From contig NZ_FNYE01000005.1 of the NCBI RefSeq assembly GCF_900108945.1, forward strand, positions 124,001 through 188,000: a stretch of DNA of 64,000 nt, in the 5' to 3' direction. Both the position numbers and the translations under genes were made by a program. The DNA is from Paraburkholderia diazotrophica (lineage in GTDB: Bacteria > Pseudomonadota > Gammaproteobacteria > Burkholderiales > Burkholderiaceae). How positions within the stretch are numbered: the stretch's first letter is position 1; the number at the start of each line of letters is the position of its first letter. This document shows, in pieces, positions 32,547 to 42,841 of the stretch. The notes under the pieces were generated by a model that saw nothing but the letters and a program-made list of their open reading frames with translations, was not told where the DNA came from and searched no databases.

Positions 32547-35500
32547 TTAAACGATATTCTGGACAAATCCCGCAGCCGTTTCCATGTCGACGGCAACGAT
32601 CCGCGACACGCCCTGCTCCTGCATCGTCACCCCGATCAGTTGCTGCGCCATTTCCATCGCGATCTTGTTGTGGGAAATAAACAGGAACTGTGTTTTGTCC
32701 GACATCGCGCGCACAAGGTTCGCGAAACGCTCGGTGTTCGCGTCGTCGAGCGGCGCGTCCACTTCGTCGAGCAGACAGAACGGCGCCGGATTCAGCTGGA
32801 ACATCGCGAACACCAGGGCCGTCGCCGTCAGCGCCTTTTCGCCGCCCGACAGCAGGTGGATCGTCGAGTTCTTCTTGCCGGGCGGCTGCGCCATCACCTG
32901 CACGCCCGCGTCGAGAATCTCGTCGCCCGTCATGATGAGCTTCGCCTGGCCGCCACCGAACAGACGCGGGAACAGCTCACCGAAATGACGGTTCACTTCG
33001 TCGAACGTGCCTTGCAGCAGCGTTCGCGTTTCCTGGTCGATCTTGCGGATCGCGTCTTCGAGCGTTTCGATTGCGTGCGTCAGATCGGCCGACTGCGCGT
33101 CGAGGAAAGTCTTGCGTTCCGTCGCCGCTTTCAGTTCGTCGAGCGCGGCCATGTTGACGGGGCCGAGTGCCGTGATTGCGTTGTTGATACGCGTCACTTC
33201 GCCTTGCAGGTACGACGGCTTCATGTCCGGCGTGAGCTTCGCCTGCAAGTCGGCTTCGTCGACACCTGCCGCCGTCAGCTGTTCGATGAACTGCTCGGCG
33301 TTCAGGCGCGCCGCCTGCTCCTTCAACTGCAATTCGGTGATGCGGTCGCGCAGCGGCTGTAGCGCACGCTCGCTTGTCAGGCGCAGCTCGTCGGACTGAC
33401 GCAGCTTGGCCGTCAGATCGTCGAGTTCGAGACGCGCGGCATGCAGCGCCTCTTCCTTGACGCGGCGAATTTCGAGCGCATCCTGCAAGCCCGTATGCGC
33501 CGTTTGCTCGTTGATCGTTTCGAGTTCGGCGCGCGCGTCTTCGAGCGAGCCCGCGACGCGCTCGCTCTGCTCGTGCGCGACCTGAATCGTGCGCTTCAGC
33601 TCGTCGATGCGATTCGCCATGTTGCGCGCGGCGAAGCGCGCATCGGTGGCGGCGCGGTCGAGATCGCGCGATTCGTTGCGCGCGTTGCCCAGTTCTTCGT
33701 CGAGCGCTTCGAACGCCAGTTGATTGTCTTCGAAGCGCGCCTGCAGTTCGGCGAGCTCGCCGTCGTGCCGCTCGAAGTTCGCTTCCGATTCGGCTCGCAG
33801 CCCGCGCTGCTCTTCGATCTGCGCGGTGATTTCCTCGAGTTCCTCGCTGATTTGCGTGCTGCGCTGCGTGTAGCGCTCGTGCGCCTGCGCGAGCTTGAGG
33901 ACGTCCATTTGCAGCGCGTGCACGCGCTGGGTCGCGCGCTCGGTCTGCTGGCGCACTTCCGTCAATGCATTCGATGCCTGCGTATGCGCGGCCTCGGCGC
34001 GAATCGCCGCGGCCTTCGCTTCTTCGGCGAGCAGCGCCTGCGCGCGCACCTGGCGCGTCAGATTTTCGATTTCCTGCTGGCGCGCGAGCATGCCCGCCTG
34101 CTCGGAATCGGCCGCGTACAGTTGCACACCGACGCGCGTCACCACGTGACCCGCCTTCACGACGAACGCGCCGCCTTCGGGCAATTGCGAGCGCATCGAG
34201 AGCGCCTGGGGCAGATCGTCGGCGACGAACGCGTTGCCGAGCCAGTCGTTGAGCACGGCGCGAATGCCCGCATCGTCGATGCGCACGAGCGACAGCAGCG
34301 GACGCAGCGACGGCGGCGCGGCCACCGGCTGACCGGCGGCGGGCGGCGCGTAGAACGCGAGCTTCGCGGGCGGCGCGTCGCTGACAAAGTGCTTCACCCA
34401 GTCGAGATTCGACACTTCCAGCGCGGCGAGACGCTCGCGCAGCAACGATTCGAGCGCGGTCTCCCAACCGGCTTCGACATGCAGCTTCTTCCACAGACGC
34501 GGCAGCGCGCCCAGCTCATGCTTGTCGAGCCACGGCTGGATCTTGCCTTCCGTCTGCACGTTCTCCTGCAGCTGACGCAACGCGGCCAGCCGCGCTTCGA
34601 GCTGATGGATCTGCGCGCTTTCCGCCTGCACGCGCTCCTGCGCGGCGCGGCGCTCGGCGTCGAGGCGCGGCAGCGTGTCCTGCGCGTCGGCGAGACGCTC
34701 TTGCGCGTCGCGCAGAATTTCTTCGTGCTCGGCCAGCTGCATGCGCAGTTCTTCGAGCTGCGCTTCGTCTGGCGCATCAAGGCCGCCCGCTTCCGTCTTC
34801 AGACGTTCCTGGCGCTGCTGAAGCTGCTGCAACTGCTGGTCGGCGTTGCGCTGATGCGCGGCTTCGAGCTTGAGCGCTTGTTCGGTCTGCGCGATCCCGG
34901 CGCGTTCGTCGCTTAGTTGCGCCTGCGCGTCGCGCCAGCGCGCTTCGAGCGCGGGCATCGCGTCGTGCTTCGCGGCGGCCGCCTCTTCGGCGATCACGGC
35001 TTTCTCGTCGCCCGCCGCAAGCTGCTCTTCGGCGTCTTCGAGATCGTCCTGGGCCTTTTGCGCCTGCGCGAGCCACTGCTCGCGTTGCGCGGTGAGCGCG
35101 GCGATCTGCGCCTGCACGCGGTTGCGCGATTCGACGATGAACTTGATCTCGGCTTCGAGGCGGCTCACCTCGGCGTTCGCTTCGTACAGCGCGCCTTGCG
35201 CGCCCTGCATCGCGTCGCTGGCCGAATAGTGTGCGACGCGCAGCGTCTCCAGTTGCGCCTCGACTTCACGCAGCTTCGCCGTGTGTGCTTCGAGGTCGAT
35301 CTGCGCCTGTTCGATCGCGCGCTTCTGCTTGTCCTGCTCGGTGCCCGCTTCGTTCTTGCGCAACAGCCACAGGAGGCGCTGTTTCTCTTCGCCTTCAGCT
35401 TGCAGATCCTTGAACTTCGTCGCGACGACCGCCTGCCCTTCGAGCTTTTCAAGATTCGCCGTCAATTCACGGACGATATCTTCGACGCGCGTCAGATTTT

Positions 35501-36065
35501 CGCGCGTGTCGTGCAGACGGTTCTCGGTTTCGCGGCGGCGTTCCTTGTACTTCGAGACGCCCGCGGCTTCTTCGAGGAACACGCGCAGTTCTTCGGGCTT
35601 GGCCTCGATGATCCGCGCGATCATGCCCTGTCCGATGATCGCGTACGCGCGCGGGCCGAGTCCCGTGCCGAGGAAGATGTCCTGGATGTCGCGGCGGCGC
35701 GCAGGGAGATTGTTGATGTAGTAGCTCGACGTGCCGTCGCGCGTCAGCACGCGCTTGACGGCGATCTCCGCATACTGGCCCCACTGGCCGGCCGCCCGGC
35801 CGTCGGCGTTGTCGAACACGAGTTCGACGCTGGCGCGGCTGCCCGGCTTGCGCGCCGTCGAGCCGTTGAAGATCACGTCCTGCATCGACTCGCCGCGCAG
35901 CTCCGAGGCGCGCGATTCGCCGAGCACCCAGCGCACGGCGTCGATGATGTTGGACTTGCCGCAACCGTTGGGACCGACCACGCCGACAAGCTGGCCCGGA
36001 ACCTGGAAATGCGTGGGATCGACGAATGACTTGAAGCCAGCGAGTTTAATCGAGGTCAGACGCAC
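32547..36065 (-). CDS. smc: Chromosome segregation protein SMC
   Basis: 1172 residues. ATPase of the SMC-ScpAB condensin. Walker A GPNGCGKS at residues 31-38 in an N-terminal head is followed by a long coiled coil, a hinge around residues 515-660 (WLDKHELGALPRLWKKL), and a second coil. The C-terminal head has the signature LSGGEKALTATAL and Walker B PFCLLDEVDAPLDD. The start codon is GTG. Its position before zipA is the standard betaproteobacterial order. Confidence 0.97.
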   Translation of the reverse strand: MRLTSIKLAGFKSFVDPTHFQVPGQLVGVVGPNGCGKSNIIDAVRWVLGESRASELRGESMQDVIFNGSTARKPGSRASVELVFDNADGRAAGQWGQYAEIAVKRVLTRDGTSSYYINNLPARRRDIQDIFLGTGLGPRAYAIIGQGMIARIIEAKPEELRVFLEEAAGVSKYKERRRETENRLHDTRENLTRVEDIVRELTANLEKLEGQAVVATKFKDLQAEGEEKQRLLWLLRKNEAGTEQDKQKRAIEQAQIDLEAHTAKLREVEAQLETLRVAHYSASDAMQGAQGALYEANAEVSRLEAEIKFIVESRNRVQAQIAALTAQREQWLAQAQKAQDDLEDAEEQLAAGDEKAVIAEEAAAAKHDAMPALEARWRDAQAQLSDERAGIAQTEQALKLEAAHQRNADQQLQQLQQRQERLKTEAGGLDAPDEAQLEELRMQLAEHEEILRDAQERLADAQDTLPRLDAERRAAQERVQAESAQIHQLEARLAALRQLQENVQTEGKIQPWLDKHELGALPRLWKKLHVEAGWETALESLLRERLAALEVSNLDWVKHFVSDAPPAKLAFYAPPAAGQPVAAPPSLRPLLSLVRIDDAGIRAVLNDWLGNAFVADDLPQALSMRSQLPEGGAFVVKAGHVVTRVGVQLYAADSEQAGMLARQQEIENLTRQVRAQALLAEEAKAAAIRAEAAHTQASNALTEVRQQTERATQRVHALQMDVLKLAQAHERYTQRSTQISEELEEITAQIEEQRGLRAESEANFERHDGELAELQARFEDNQLAFEALDEELGNARNESRDLDRAATDARFAARNMANRIDELKRTIQVAHEQSERVAGSLEDARAELETINEQTAHTGLQDALEIRRVKEEALHAARLELDDLTAKLRQSDELRLTSERALQPLRDRITELQLKEQAARLNAEQFIEQLTAAGVDEADLQAKLTPDMKPSYLQGEVTRINNAITALGPVNMAALDELKAATERKTFLDAQSADLTHAIETLEDAIRKIDQETRTLLQGTFDEVNRHFGELFPRLFGGGQAKLIMTGDEILDAGVQVMAQPPGKKNSTIHLLSGGEKALTATALVFAMFQLNPAPFCLLDEVDAPLDDANTERFANLVRAMSDKTQFLFISHNKIAMEMAQQLIGVTMQEQGVSRIVAVDMETAAGFVQNIV

Positions 36066-36237
36066 GGCGATATCGCTGTTTGAAAGTAATTATGGAAACG
36101 GAACGCGCGGTTCGTGCGTGTTCGTATGTGGACCGCTTCAGGTGCAAAGCCCGCAAGCGGCACAACGGAGCGCGAGCCCGCTGCGATTCCGGCGCCGCGG
36201 CGCGCCCTACGCTGCACCGCCGGCCAATGAGGGGCAA

Positions 36238-37203
36238 TCATACCATCGCGCGTGGGCGATTCTTACCGTTGTCATCCGCGTTTCCGTCGTTGCGGGCGCT
36301 GGCTTCTTCATTGGGCTTCGCCCGATGCACCCAGCTCGACAGCGCCGAGGCCAGCACGATGCACGCGCCGCCCGCCCACTCGCGCGGACCGGGCACTTCG
36401 CCGGCGAATAGCCAGGCCGTCAGCGCCGTCACGACGATCTCGAACAGCATGATGATCGACGCGCGGTTCGCCGGCACGCGCGCGAGCCCATATTGCACGA
36501 GCATGTTGTTGGTCGCGAGCACGAAGCCGATCGCGAGCACGAGCAGCGCCGCCGTGCCCAGGTGAGCGCCCGTCGGCGGCGTCGGCATCGCTTCGAACAG
36601 CGACGCGCATCCGCCGAAGATCGCCGCGCCGCCGAAGATGATCGCCGTGCGCATTTCGGCCTTCATGTGGGGCAGCTCGCGGCTCGTCTTCAGGATCAGC
36701 ACGTTGCTCATCGCGAAGCTCATCCCGGCCGCGAGCCCCGCCCATTCAGCGAGACTGCCCGGCACGGGAAGCCCGAGTTGCGGCGACCACAGCATCATCA
36801 TCGCGCCTGCCAGCGACAGCGCGGCGAGCCCCGCGCCCGCCCACGTCAGCCGCTCGTGCAGGATGAAGTGCGCAAAGAGCGCGGTCCATGCGGGCGTCAG
36901 ATAGAACAGCAGCAGCACGCGCATCACCTGACCGTGGATCGCGCCCCACACGAAACCGAGATTGGTGATGCCCGCGAACAGCGCGAGCGCGGGCAACAGC
37001 CAGTGCCAGCGGACGGTCTTGACCGCGTTGTGCCGGACCAGCAGCACGAACAGGCAGCCGGCGCCGCTCGTCAGCGCGCTCGCCGCGGTGCCCGTCACGC
37101 CGAGCGCGTTGAGCATCCGCAGCGGATACCACACCATGCCCCACACCGACGCGCCCATCATGATCGCGAGGGTCGGCCATGTGTTGCGAAGCGAGAGGTT
37201 CAT
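36238..37203 (-). CDS. EamA/DMT-superfamily transporter
   Basis: 321 residues with about ten hydrophobic helices in two EamA halves (LAIMMGASVWGMVWYPLRML at the start; LAAGMSFAMSNVLILKTSREL opens the second). A helix-breaking VPANRASIIMLFEIVVTAL near residue 250 is typical of the second repeat. Members export amino acids or other small metabolites; the substrate here is unknown. ATG at 37203 has GGGGAG about 10 nt upstream. A 25-residue hydrophilic tail follows the last helix. Confidence 0.88.
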   Translation of the reverse strand: MNLSLRNTWPTLAIMMGASVWGMVWYPLRMLNALGVTGTAASALTSGAGCLFVLLVRHNAVKTVRWHWLLPALALFAGITNLGFVWGAIHGQVMRVLLLFYLTPAWTALFAHFILHERLTWAGAGLAALSLAGAMMMLWSPQLGLPVPGSLAEWAGLAAGMSFAMSNVLILKTSRELPHMKAEMRTAIIFGGAAIFGGCASLFEAMPTPPTGAHLGTAALLVLAIGFVLATNNMLVQYGLARVPANRASIIMLFEIVVTALTAWLFAGEVPGPREWAGGACIVLASALSSWVHRAKPNEEASARNDGNADDNGKNRPRAMV

Positions 37204-37709
37204 CGCGGGCCGCTCCCCGCGAGGTCCAACATGTCCGGCTTGTGCTGCATGCCTTGTCTGCCTTGTCTGCTTTGTCCGTTTCCGGCGACAGCGGCGCGTG
37301 ATCGCTGCCCTCCGTTGCCGTTGAATCCCGTTGAATCCTTTGGCGCTGCGTCGGGATACTGCCCGCATGGCGTCTCCGCGCTTTTTTCGCTGCGTTCGCT
37401 GCCTCGCGCACGCCGCTTGCATCCCCGCCTGCTGCACCGTGCGTAGCACGCCGCGAGGCCTTGTCCGCTCGAACGATGCGCCGTTCCGCCGCCCGCCGAC
37501 ACGCTATAATCGATCGCTCGTCGCCGGTGCTGCGCCAATGCCTGTCCGCCGGATGTCCTGCTGCCGCTGCCATGCCCGATCGGGCGCACTTCGCAGCCGC
37601 TTCCGGGCCTTTCGGATCATGTGCCTGGCAAGCATCGCAGCCGCCGCGCGCCACCTTCACCTGTGTCAGTCCGTCCCGCAACACGCCGAACACACGCCCG
37701 AACCGCCAA
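37204..37709. other. Divergent EamA/dapC intergenic region
   Basis: 506 bp with no supported gene. On the plus strand TATAAT at 37505-37510 is a perfect -10 but lacks a clear -35; if used, the dapC leader would be about 190 nt. Three tandem copies of a 9-bp unit TGCCTTGTC (third with one mismatch) lie at 37250-37276, just upstream of the transporter start. The remainder shows nothing I can name. Confidence 0.5.
37505..37510 (+). promoter_or_regulatory. Putative -10 element for dapC
   Basis: Consensus TATAAT in the gap upstream of dapC. No good -35 hexamer at 16-18 bp, so it may need an activator or may be chance. Confidence 0.35.
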
Positions 37710-38924
37710 GTGAATCCGCTACTCGACTCCCTTCAGCCCTATCCCTTCGAAAAGCTGCGCGCGCTCTTCAAGGATGTCACGCCGCCCTCCGGCCTCGCGC
37801 ACATCAGCTTCGGGATCGGTGAGCCGAAACACCCGACGCCGGATCTGATCCGCGACGCCGTAATCGATTCGCTCGGCGGTCTCGCGTCGTATCCTGCCAC
37901 CGTCGGCACGCCGGCAGTGCGCGAGGCGATCGCGAAGTGGGTCACGAAGCGCTACGGCCTGCCCGTCGATGCCGCGACCCAGGTGCTGCCCGTGTCCGGC
38001 TCGCGTGAAGCGCTGTTCGCGCTCGCGCAGACGGTGGTCGACCCGAAGAAGAACGCGCAGGGCGAGCCTGCGATCGTACTCTGTCCGAACCCGTTCTACC
38101 AAATCTACGAAGGCGCGGCGCTGCTCGCGGGCGCGCAGCCGTATTTCGCCAACAGCGACCCGAAGCGCAATTTCGCGTGCGACTACTCGGCCGTTCCCGA
38201 AGACGTCTGGGCGCGCACGCAGCTGCTCTACGTCTGCTCGCCGGGCAACCCGACGGGCGCCGTGCTCACGCTCGACGACTGGCGCGAGCTGTTCGAACTG
38301 TCGGATCGCCACGGCTTCGTGATCGCATCCGATGAATGCTACTCGGAGATCTATTTCGACGAAGCGCGCCCGCCCCTCGGCGGGCTGGAAGCGGCGCACC
38401 GGCTGGGCCGGGGCTTCGAGCGGCTGGTGATGCTGTCGAGCCTGTCGAAGCGATCGAGCGTGCCGGGCATGCGCTCAGGCTTCGTCGCCGGCGACGCGTC
38501 CATCCTCAAGCAATTCCTGCTCTACCGCACGTATCACGGCGCGGCGCTGTCGACGGTCTATCAGGCCGCGAGCATCGCCGCGTGGAGCGACGAGACGCAT
38601 GTGCGCGAGAACCGCGCGAAATACGTGCAGAAGTTTTCGACCGTCACGCCGATGCTCGCCGACGTGCTCGACGTCAAGCTGCCCGACGCCGCGTTCTATC
38701 TGTGGGCGAACGTCGCGCGCACGGGCCTGTCGGATACCGAGTTCGCCCACCGCCTGTACGCCGACTATAATGTGACGGTTCTGCCCGGCTCGTATCTCGC
38801 GCGCACCGCGCACGACACGAACCCCGGCCGCGATTTCGTCCGCCTCGCGCTCGTCGCCGGCGTCGACGAATGCACGGAGGGCGCGCAGCGCATCGTCGAT
38901 TTCTGCCGTTCCCTGAAGCGCTAG
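37710..38924 (+). CDS. dapC: N-succinyldiaminopimelate aminotransferase
   Basis: 404 residues, a PLP fold-type I aminotransferase (ArgD-independent, AspC-like) of lysine and diaminopimelate synthesis. [13 protein letters not shown] lies near the start, [11 protein letters not shown] carries the Asn/Pro/Gly block, and the PLP lysine is in [15 protein letters not shown] around residue 246. The start is GTG at 37710, giving the family N-terminus [16 protein letters not shown]. The next gene is dapD, which supports the assignment over other class I aminotransferases. Confidence 0.94.
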   Translation: MNPLLDSLQPYPFEKLRALFKDVTPPSGLAHISFGIGEPKHPTPDLIRDAVIDSLGGLASYPATVGTPAVREAIAKWVTKRYGLPVDAATQVLPVSGSREALFALAQTVVDPKKNAQGEPAIVLCPNPFYQIYEGAALLAGAQPYFANSDPKRNFACDYSAVPEDVWARTQLLYVCSPGNPTGAVLTLDDWRELFELSDRHGFVIASDECYSEIYFDEARPPLGGLEAAHRLGRGFERLVMLSSLSKRSSVPGMRSGFVAGDASILKQFLLYRTYHGAALSTVYQAASIAAWSDETHVRENRAKYVQKFSTVTPMLADVLDVKLPDAAFYLWANVARTGLSDTEFAHRLYADYNVTVLPGSYLARTAHDTNPGRDFVRLALVAGVDECTEGAQRIVDFCRSLKR

Positions 38925-39027
38925 CGTCGAGGCTAGCTTTCGGCAGTCCACGCGCCGCACGAAAGCGCCGCCGCTGCGCCCTCACCCGCTTTCCGAGTTC
39001 AACCCTTTCTCTTCTGACACCACGAAC

Positions 39028-39855
39028 ATGTCGCAACAACTTCAGCAGATCATCGATACCGCCTGGGACAACCGCGCCGACCTGTCGCCGAAGGCCGCGC
39101 CCGCCGAAGTGCGCGACGCCGTCGCGCACGCGATCGAGCAACTGGACAAGGGCGCGCTGCGCGTCGCCGAAAAGAAGGACGGCGACTGGATCGTCAATCA
39201 GTGGCTGAAGAAGGCCGTGCTGCTGTCGTTCCGCCTCGAGGACAACGCGCCGATGCCGGCGGGCGGTTACTCACAGTTCTACGACAAGGTGCCGTCGAAG
39301 TTCGCGAACTACACGGCCGAAGACTTCGCCGCGGGTGGCTTTCGCGTCGTGCCGCCCGCCATCGCGCGCCGCGGCTCGTTCATCGCGAAGAACGTCGTGC
39401 TGATGCCGTCGTACACGAACATCGGCGCCTACGTCGACGAAGGCACGATGGTCGACACGTGGGCGACCGTCGGCTCGTGCGCGCAGATCGGCAAGAACGT
39501 GCACCTGTCGGGCGGCGTGGGCATCGGCGGCGTGCTGGAGCCGCTGCAGGCGAATCCCGTCATCATCGAAGACAACTGCTTCATCGGCGCGCGCTCGGAA
39601 GTCGTGGAAGGCGTGATCGTCGAGGAGAACTCGGTCATCTCGATGGGCGTGTACCTCGGCCAGAGCACGAAGATCTACGACCGCGAAACAGGCGAAGTGT
39701 CGTACGGCCGCATTCCGGCGGGCTCTGTGGTGGTCGCCGGCAACCTGCCGTCGAAGGACGGCACGCACAGCCTCTACTGCGCGGTGATCGTCAAGAAGGT
39801 GGACGCGAAGACGCGCGCGAAGGTCGGCCTGAACGAACTGCTGCGAGGCGACTGA
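39028..39855 (+). CDS. dapD: Tetrahydrodipicolinate N-succinyltransferase
   Basis: 275 residues, the family length. Transfers succinyl from succinyl-CoA to tetrahydrodipicolinate, the step before DapC. The N-terminal helices ([14 protein letters not shown]) precede a left-handed beta-helix with [20 protein letters not shown] and [20 protein letters not shown] repeats. The stop overlaps the next ATG by one base (TGATG), so translation is coupled. Confidence 0.97.
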   Translation: MSQQLQQIIDTAWDNRADLSPKAAPAEVRDAVAHAIEQLDKGALRVAEKKDGDWIVNQWLKKAVLLSFRLEDNAPMPAGGYSQFYDKVPSKFANYTAEDFAAGGFRVVPPAIARRGSFIAKNVVLMPSYTNIGAYVDEGTMVDTWATVGSCAQIGKNVHLSGGVGIGGVLEPLQANPVIIEDNCFIGARSEVVEGVIVEENSVISMGVYLGQSTKIYDRETGEVSYGRIPAGSVVVAGNLPSKDGTHSLYCAVIVKKVDAKTRAKVGLNELLRGD

Positions 39856-40226
39856 TGGCAGGCGCCGCGGCGAAAACGACCGTCGTCTATGGCATTCCGA
39901 ACTGCGACACGGTGAAGAAGGCCCGTGTGTGGCTCGAAGAACATGGCGTCGAATTCGAGTTTCACGACTTCAAGAAGGCAGGCGTGAATGCGCCGCTCGT
40001 GAAGGGCTGGCTGAAAGACGTGTCGCTCGATGCGCTCCTGAACCGGCGCGGCACGACGTGGCGCGGCCTCGACGATGACGTAAAGGCCTCCGCCGACAGC
40101 GAAGCGGGCGCGATCGCGCTGATGATCGAGAAGCCCTCCGTCATCAAGCGGCCCGTCGTGGTGGTCGACGGGCGCGTGAAAACGCTCGGCTTTTCGGCTG
40201 ACCAGTACGCGTCGCTGTTCGACTGA
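39855..40226 (+). CDS. ArsC/Spx-like small thioredoxin-fold protein
   Basis: 123 residues. The ArsC-family fold is clear: [22 protein letters not shown] at residues 9-30, with a single Cys, and [15 protein letters not shown] near the end. The family includes YffB, which neighbours dapE in enterobacteria, so this is probably the counterpart of that uncharacterised gene and not an arsenate reductase. It overlaps the dapD stop and precedes dapE. Its conserved place inside the diaminopimelate genes suggests a link to that pathway, but none is established. Confidence 0.88.
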   Translation: MAGAAAKTTVVYGIPNCDTVKKARVWLEEHGVEFEFHDFKKAGVNAPLVKGWLKDVSLDALLNRRGTTWRGLDDDVKASADSEAGAIALMIEKPSVIKRPVVVVDGRVKTLGFSADQYASLFD

Positions 40227-40342
40227 GCGTCCGCGTTTTTCGCGTCGGCCCACCACGCCGCCGTGCGTCACGTTGCATCGCGGCGCTCAGTGCATTGAGC
40301 GCGGAGAACGCACCGAGCGCAACGATTTGCATGCATGCTGTT

Positions 40343-40369
40343 GCCGGCCCACTCAGGCCGGCATTTTTT
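40343..40369 (+). terminator. Terminator after the ArsC-like gene
   Basis: GCCGGCC and GGCCGGC around a six-base loop, followed by ATTTTTT. It stands about 70 nt before dapE, so dapE is either attenuated or has a promoter in the short remaining gap. Confidence 0.8.
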
Positions 40370-40438
40370 CACCCGAGTTTCAAGCGTGGACACGGTCCGC
40401 GCATCTCATCTGCCAGCTGGTTGGAAGGAACTGAATCG

Positions 40439-41578
40439 ATGTCCGGCACTCTTGCCCTTACCGAAGCCCTGATCGCGCGCGCGTCCGTGACGCCCGACGA
40501 CCAGAACTGCCAGCGTCTGCTCGTCGAGCGCCTATCCGCGATCGGCTTCGCATGCGAAACGATCGAATCGAACGGCGTCACCAACCTGTGGGCCGTGAAG
40601 CGCGGCATGATGGGCACGGACGGCAAGCTGCTCGCGTTCGCCGGCCATACCGACGTCGTGCCGACGGGCCCGCTCGATCAATGGTCGTCGGCACCGTTCG
40701 AGCCGAGCCATCGCGACGGCAAGCTCTATGGCCGTGGCGCTGCCGACATGAAGGCATCGATTGCCGGCTTCGTGGTGGCAAGCGAAGAGTTCGTCGCCGC
40801 GCATCCGCAGCATCGCGGCTCGCTGGCGTTCCTCATCACGAGCGACGAAGAAGGCCCCGCGACGGACGGCACCGTGAGAGTGGTCGAAGCGTTGCAGACG
40901 CGCGGCGAGCGGCTCGACTATTGCGTCGTCGGCGAGCCGACGTCGGGCACGCAGTTCGGCGACACGGTGAAGAACGGCCGGCGCGGCTCGATGACGGGCA
41001 AGCTGATCGTGAAAGGCGTGCAGGGGCATATCGCCTATCCGCATCTGGCGAAGAACCCCGTCCATCTGCTTGCACCGGCGCTCGCGGATCTCGTCGCCGA
41101 ACGCTGGGACGACGGCAACGAGTACTTCCCGCCCACCACGTGGCAGGTCTCGAACCTGCACAGCGGCACGGGCGCGACCAATATCATTCCTGGCCACGCG
41201 GACGTGATGTTCAACTTCCGCTTCTCGACGGCAAGCACGGTCGAAGGGCTGCAAAAGCGCGTGCACGATATCCTCGACAGGCACGGCCTCGACTACGATC
41301 TGACGTGGACCGTGAGCGGCCTGCCCTTTCTCACGCCGCGCGGCGAGCTGTCGAATGCGCTCGAAAAGGCGATCCGCGACGAGACGGGCATCGCGACGGA
41401 ACTGTCGACCACGGGCGGCACGTCGGATGGCCGCTTCATCGCGCGCATCTGCAAGCAGGTCGTCGAATTCGGTCCGTTGAATGCGAGCATCCACAAGATC
41501 GACGAACATATCGAAGTCGCACACATCGAGCCGCTCAAGAACATCTATCGCCGCGTGCTCGAACAACTGATCGCCTGA
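40439..41578 (+). CDS. dapE: Succinyl-diaminopimelate desuccinylase
   Basis: 379 residues. Zinc M20-family hydrolase that releases L,L-diaminopimelate. Metal motifs: [35 protein letters not shown] and a C-terminal His in [18 protein letters not shown] at 40439 is preceded by GGAAGGAA and gives the family N-terminus; the upstream open frame crosses a terminator and is not coding. It completes the succinylase branch with dapC and dapD. Confidence 0.96.
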   Translation: MSGTLALTEALIARASVTPDDQNCQRLLVERLSAIGFACETIESNGVTNLWAVKRGMMGTDGKLLAFAGHTDVVPTGPLDQWSSAPFEPSHRDGKLYGRGAADMKASIAGFVVASEEFVAAHPQHRGSLAFLITSDEEGPATDGTVRVVEALQTRGERLDYCVVGEPTSGTQFGDTVKNGRRGSMTGKLIVKGVQGHIAYPHLAKNPVHLLAPALADLVAERWDDGNEYFPPTTWQVSNLHSGTGATNIIPGHADVMFNFRFSTASTVEGLQKRVHDILDRHGLDYDLTWTVSGLPFLTPRGELSNALEKAIRDETGIATELSTTGGTSDGRFIARICKQVVEFGPLNASIHKIDEHIEVAHIEPLKNIYRRVLEQLIA

Positions 41579-41593
41579 CGGAGGGCCTTCATC

Positions 41594-42478
41594 ATGACTC
41601 ATCCGTTTTCCACGGTTCGCGACGTGCTGCGCTATGCGGTGTCGCGCTTCAACCAGGCCGGGCTGTCGTTCGGCCACGGCTCGTCGAACGCTTACGACGA
41701 AGCCGCCTATCTGGTGCTGCACACGCTGCATCTGCCCATCGATCTGCTCGATCCGTTTCTCGACGCGCGCCTCACGTCCGAGGAAATCGACGCGGTGCTG
41801 AAGGTGATCGAGCGGCGCGCGACCGACCGCGTGCCCGCCGCGTACATCACGCAGGAAGCGTGGATGCACGGCTACCGCTTTCATGTCGACGAGCGCGTGA
41901 TCGTGCCGCGCTCATTCATCGGCGAGCTGCTGCAGGATGGTCTGCAGCCGTATGTCGAGGACCCCGAACAGGTCGCCGCCGTGCTCGAACTGTGCACGGG
42001 CTCCGGGTGCCTCGCGATTCTCGCGGCGCACGCGTTCCCGAATGCCGACATCGATGCCGTCGATCTGTCGCCCACCGCGCTCGAAGTGGCAACGCGCAAT
42101 GTCCACGACTACCACCTCGACGATCGCATCGCGCTCTTCGAAGGCGATCTGTACGCGCCGCTGCCCGAGCGCCGCTACGACGTGATCATCACGAACCCGC
42201 CGTACGTGAACGCGGAAGCGATGAAGACGCTGCCAGCCGAATACCGGCACGAGCCGGAAATGGCGCTGGCGGGCGGCGCGGACGGCATGGACATCGTGCG
42301 CCGCATCATCGCCGACGCGCGCAACTGGCTGACCGACGACGGCGGGCTCGTTGTCGAGATCGGCAATGAGCGCGCGCATGTCGAAGCGGCGTTCGGCGGC
42401 CTCGACCTCGTGTGGATGTCCACGAGCGCCGGCGACGACAACGTCTTCCTGATCCAGGCGAACGATTTGCCCGCCTGA
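41594..42478 (+). CDS. prmB: 50S ribosomal protein L3 N5-glutamine methyltransferase
   Basis: 294 residues. Class I S-adenosylmethionine methyltransferase that methylates a glutamine of L3. An N-terminal helical domain is followed by VLELCTGSGCLAILAA (SAM loop, about residue 132) and the catalytic TNPPYVN near residue 197, the motif for amide-nitrogen methylation. YRHEPEMALAGGADGMDIV is typical of PrmB rather than PrmC. It lies 15 nt after dapE. Confidence 0.94.
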   Translation: MTHPFSTVRDVLRYAVSRFNQAGLSFGHGSSNAYDEAAYLVLHTLHLPIDLLDPFLDARLTSEEIDAVLKVIERRATDRVPAAYITQEAWMHGYRFHVDERVIVPRSFIGELLQDGLQPYVEDPEQVAAVLELCTGSGCLAILAAHAFPNADIDAVDLSPTALEVATRNVHDYHLDDRIALFEGDLYAPLPERRYDVIITNPPYVNAEAMKTLPAEYRHEPEMALAGGADGMDIVRRIIADARNWLTDDGGLVVEIGNERAHVEAAFGGLDLVWMSTSAGDDNVFLIQANDLPA

Positions 42479-42841
42479 TCCTTCGCGAGCGCCCGGCCTC
42501 GCCGCAGTCGCATTCTCGTCGCATCGCACAACGCACGCCATCAAGCCCGACGTCGTGCGTTGTGTGCTTTCTCGGGCAGTCCATGCCGTGCGCCTCGGCT
42601 CGTTGTGTCTTCATCGGATCATGCAAAAAAGCCCGCCGCCGATTGCCGATGAGCAGACCGCGATGCGGACGCTTTCGGTAATATGAGCGCGACCGCGCTG
42701 GCGTGGTCCTAACGTAACCGAAGGCAACTGAAGGCAACCTGAAGCGACACCAGGCAACACCGTGCAACCTCAGGCAACATGGGATAGCACTCACGACGAA
42801 AGTCATCCACGCGCAGCGCGACGATCATCGTTCGCACGCTT
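42479..42841. other. Intergenic region between prmB and cls
   Basis: 363 bp without a gene. An 11-bp perfect inverted repeat (CACAACGCACG at 42527-42537, complement at 42554-42564) with a 16-nt loop lies about 50 nt after prmB and could be a weak terminator, though only TTT follows. The right part holds the 10-bp-phased repeat array at 42713-42778. No clear promoter for cls could be assigned. Confidence 0.5.
42713..42778 (+). repeat. Imperfect 10-bp tandem repeat array upstream of cls
   Basis: Hexamers CGTAAC, GGCAAC, GGCAAC, AGCGAC, GGCAAC, TGCAAC and GGCAAC start at 42713, 42723, 42733, 42743, 42753, 42763 and 42773, exactly 10 bp apart. Flanking bases vary (often ctgaa or cct). It ends about 65 nt before the cls start. 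Confidence 0.65.

Noticed and set aside
39855..40226. Arsenate reductase
   Set aside because: It has one Cys in an ArsC-like fold and lies between dapD and dapE without other ars genes, so an YffB-like role is likelier.
42713..42778. Iteron-type replication origin
   Set aside because: Units of 10 bp are too short, and there is no rep or dnaA gene, no AT-rich unwinding element and no DnaA boxes nearby.
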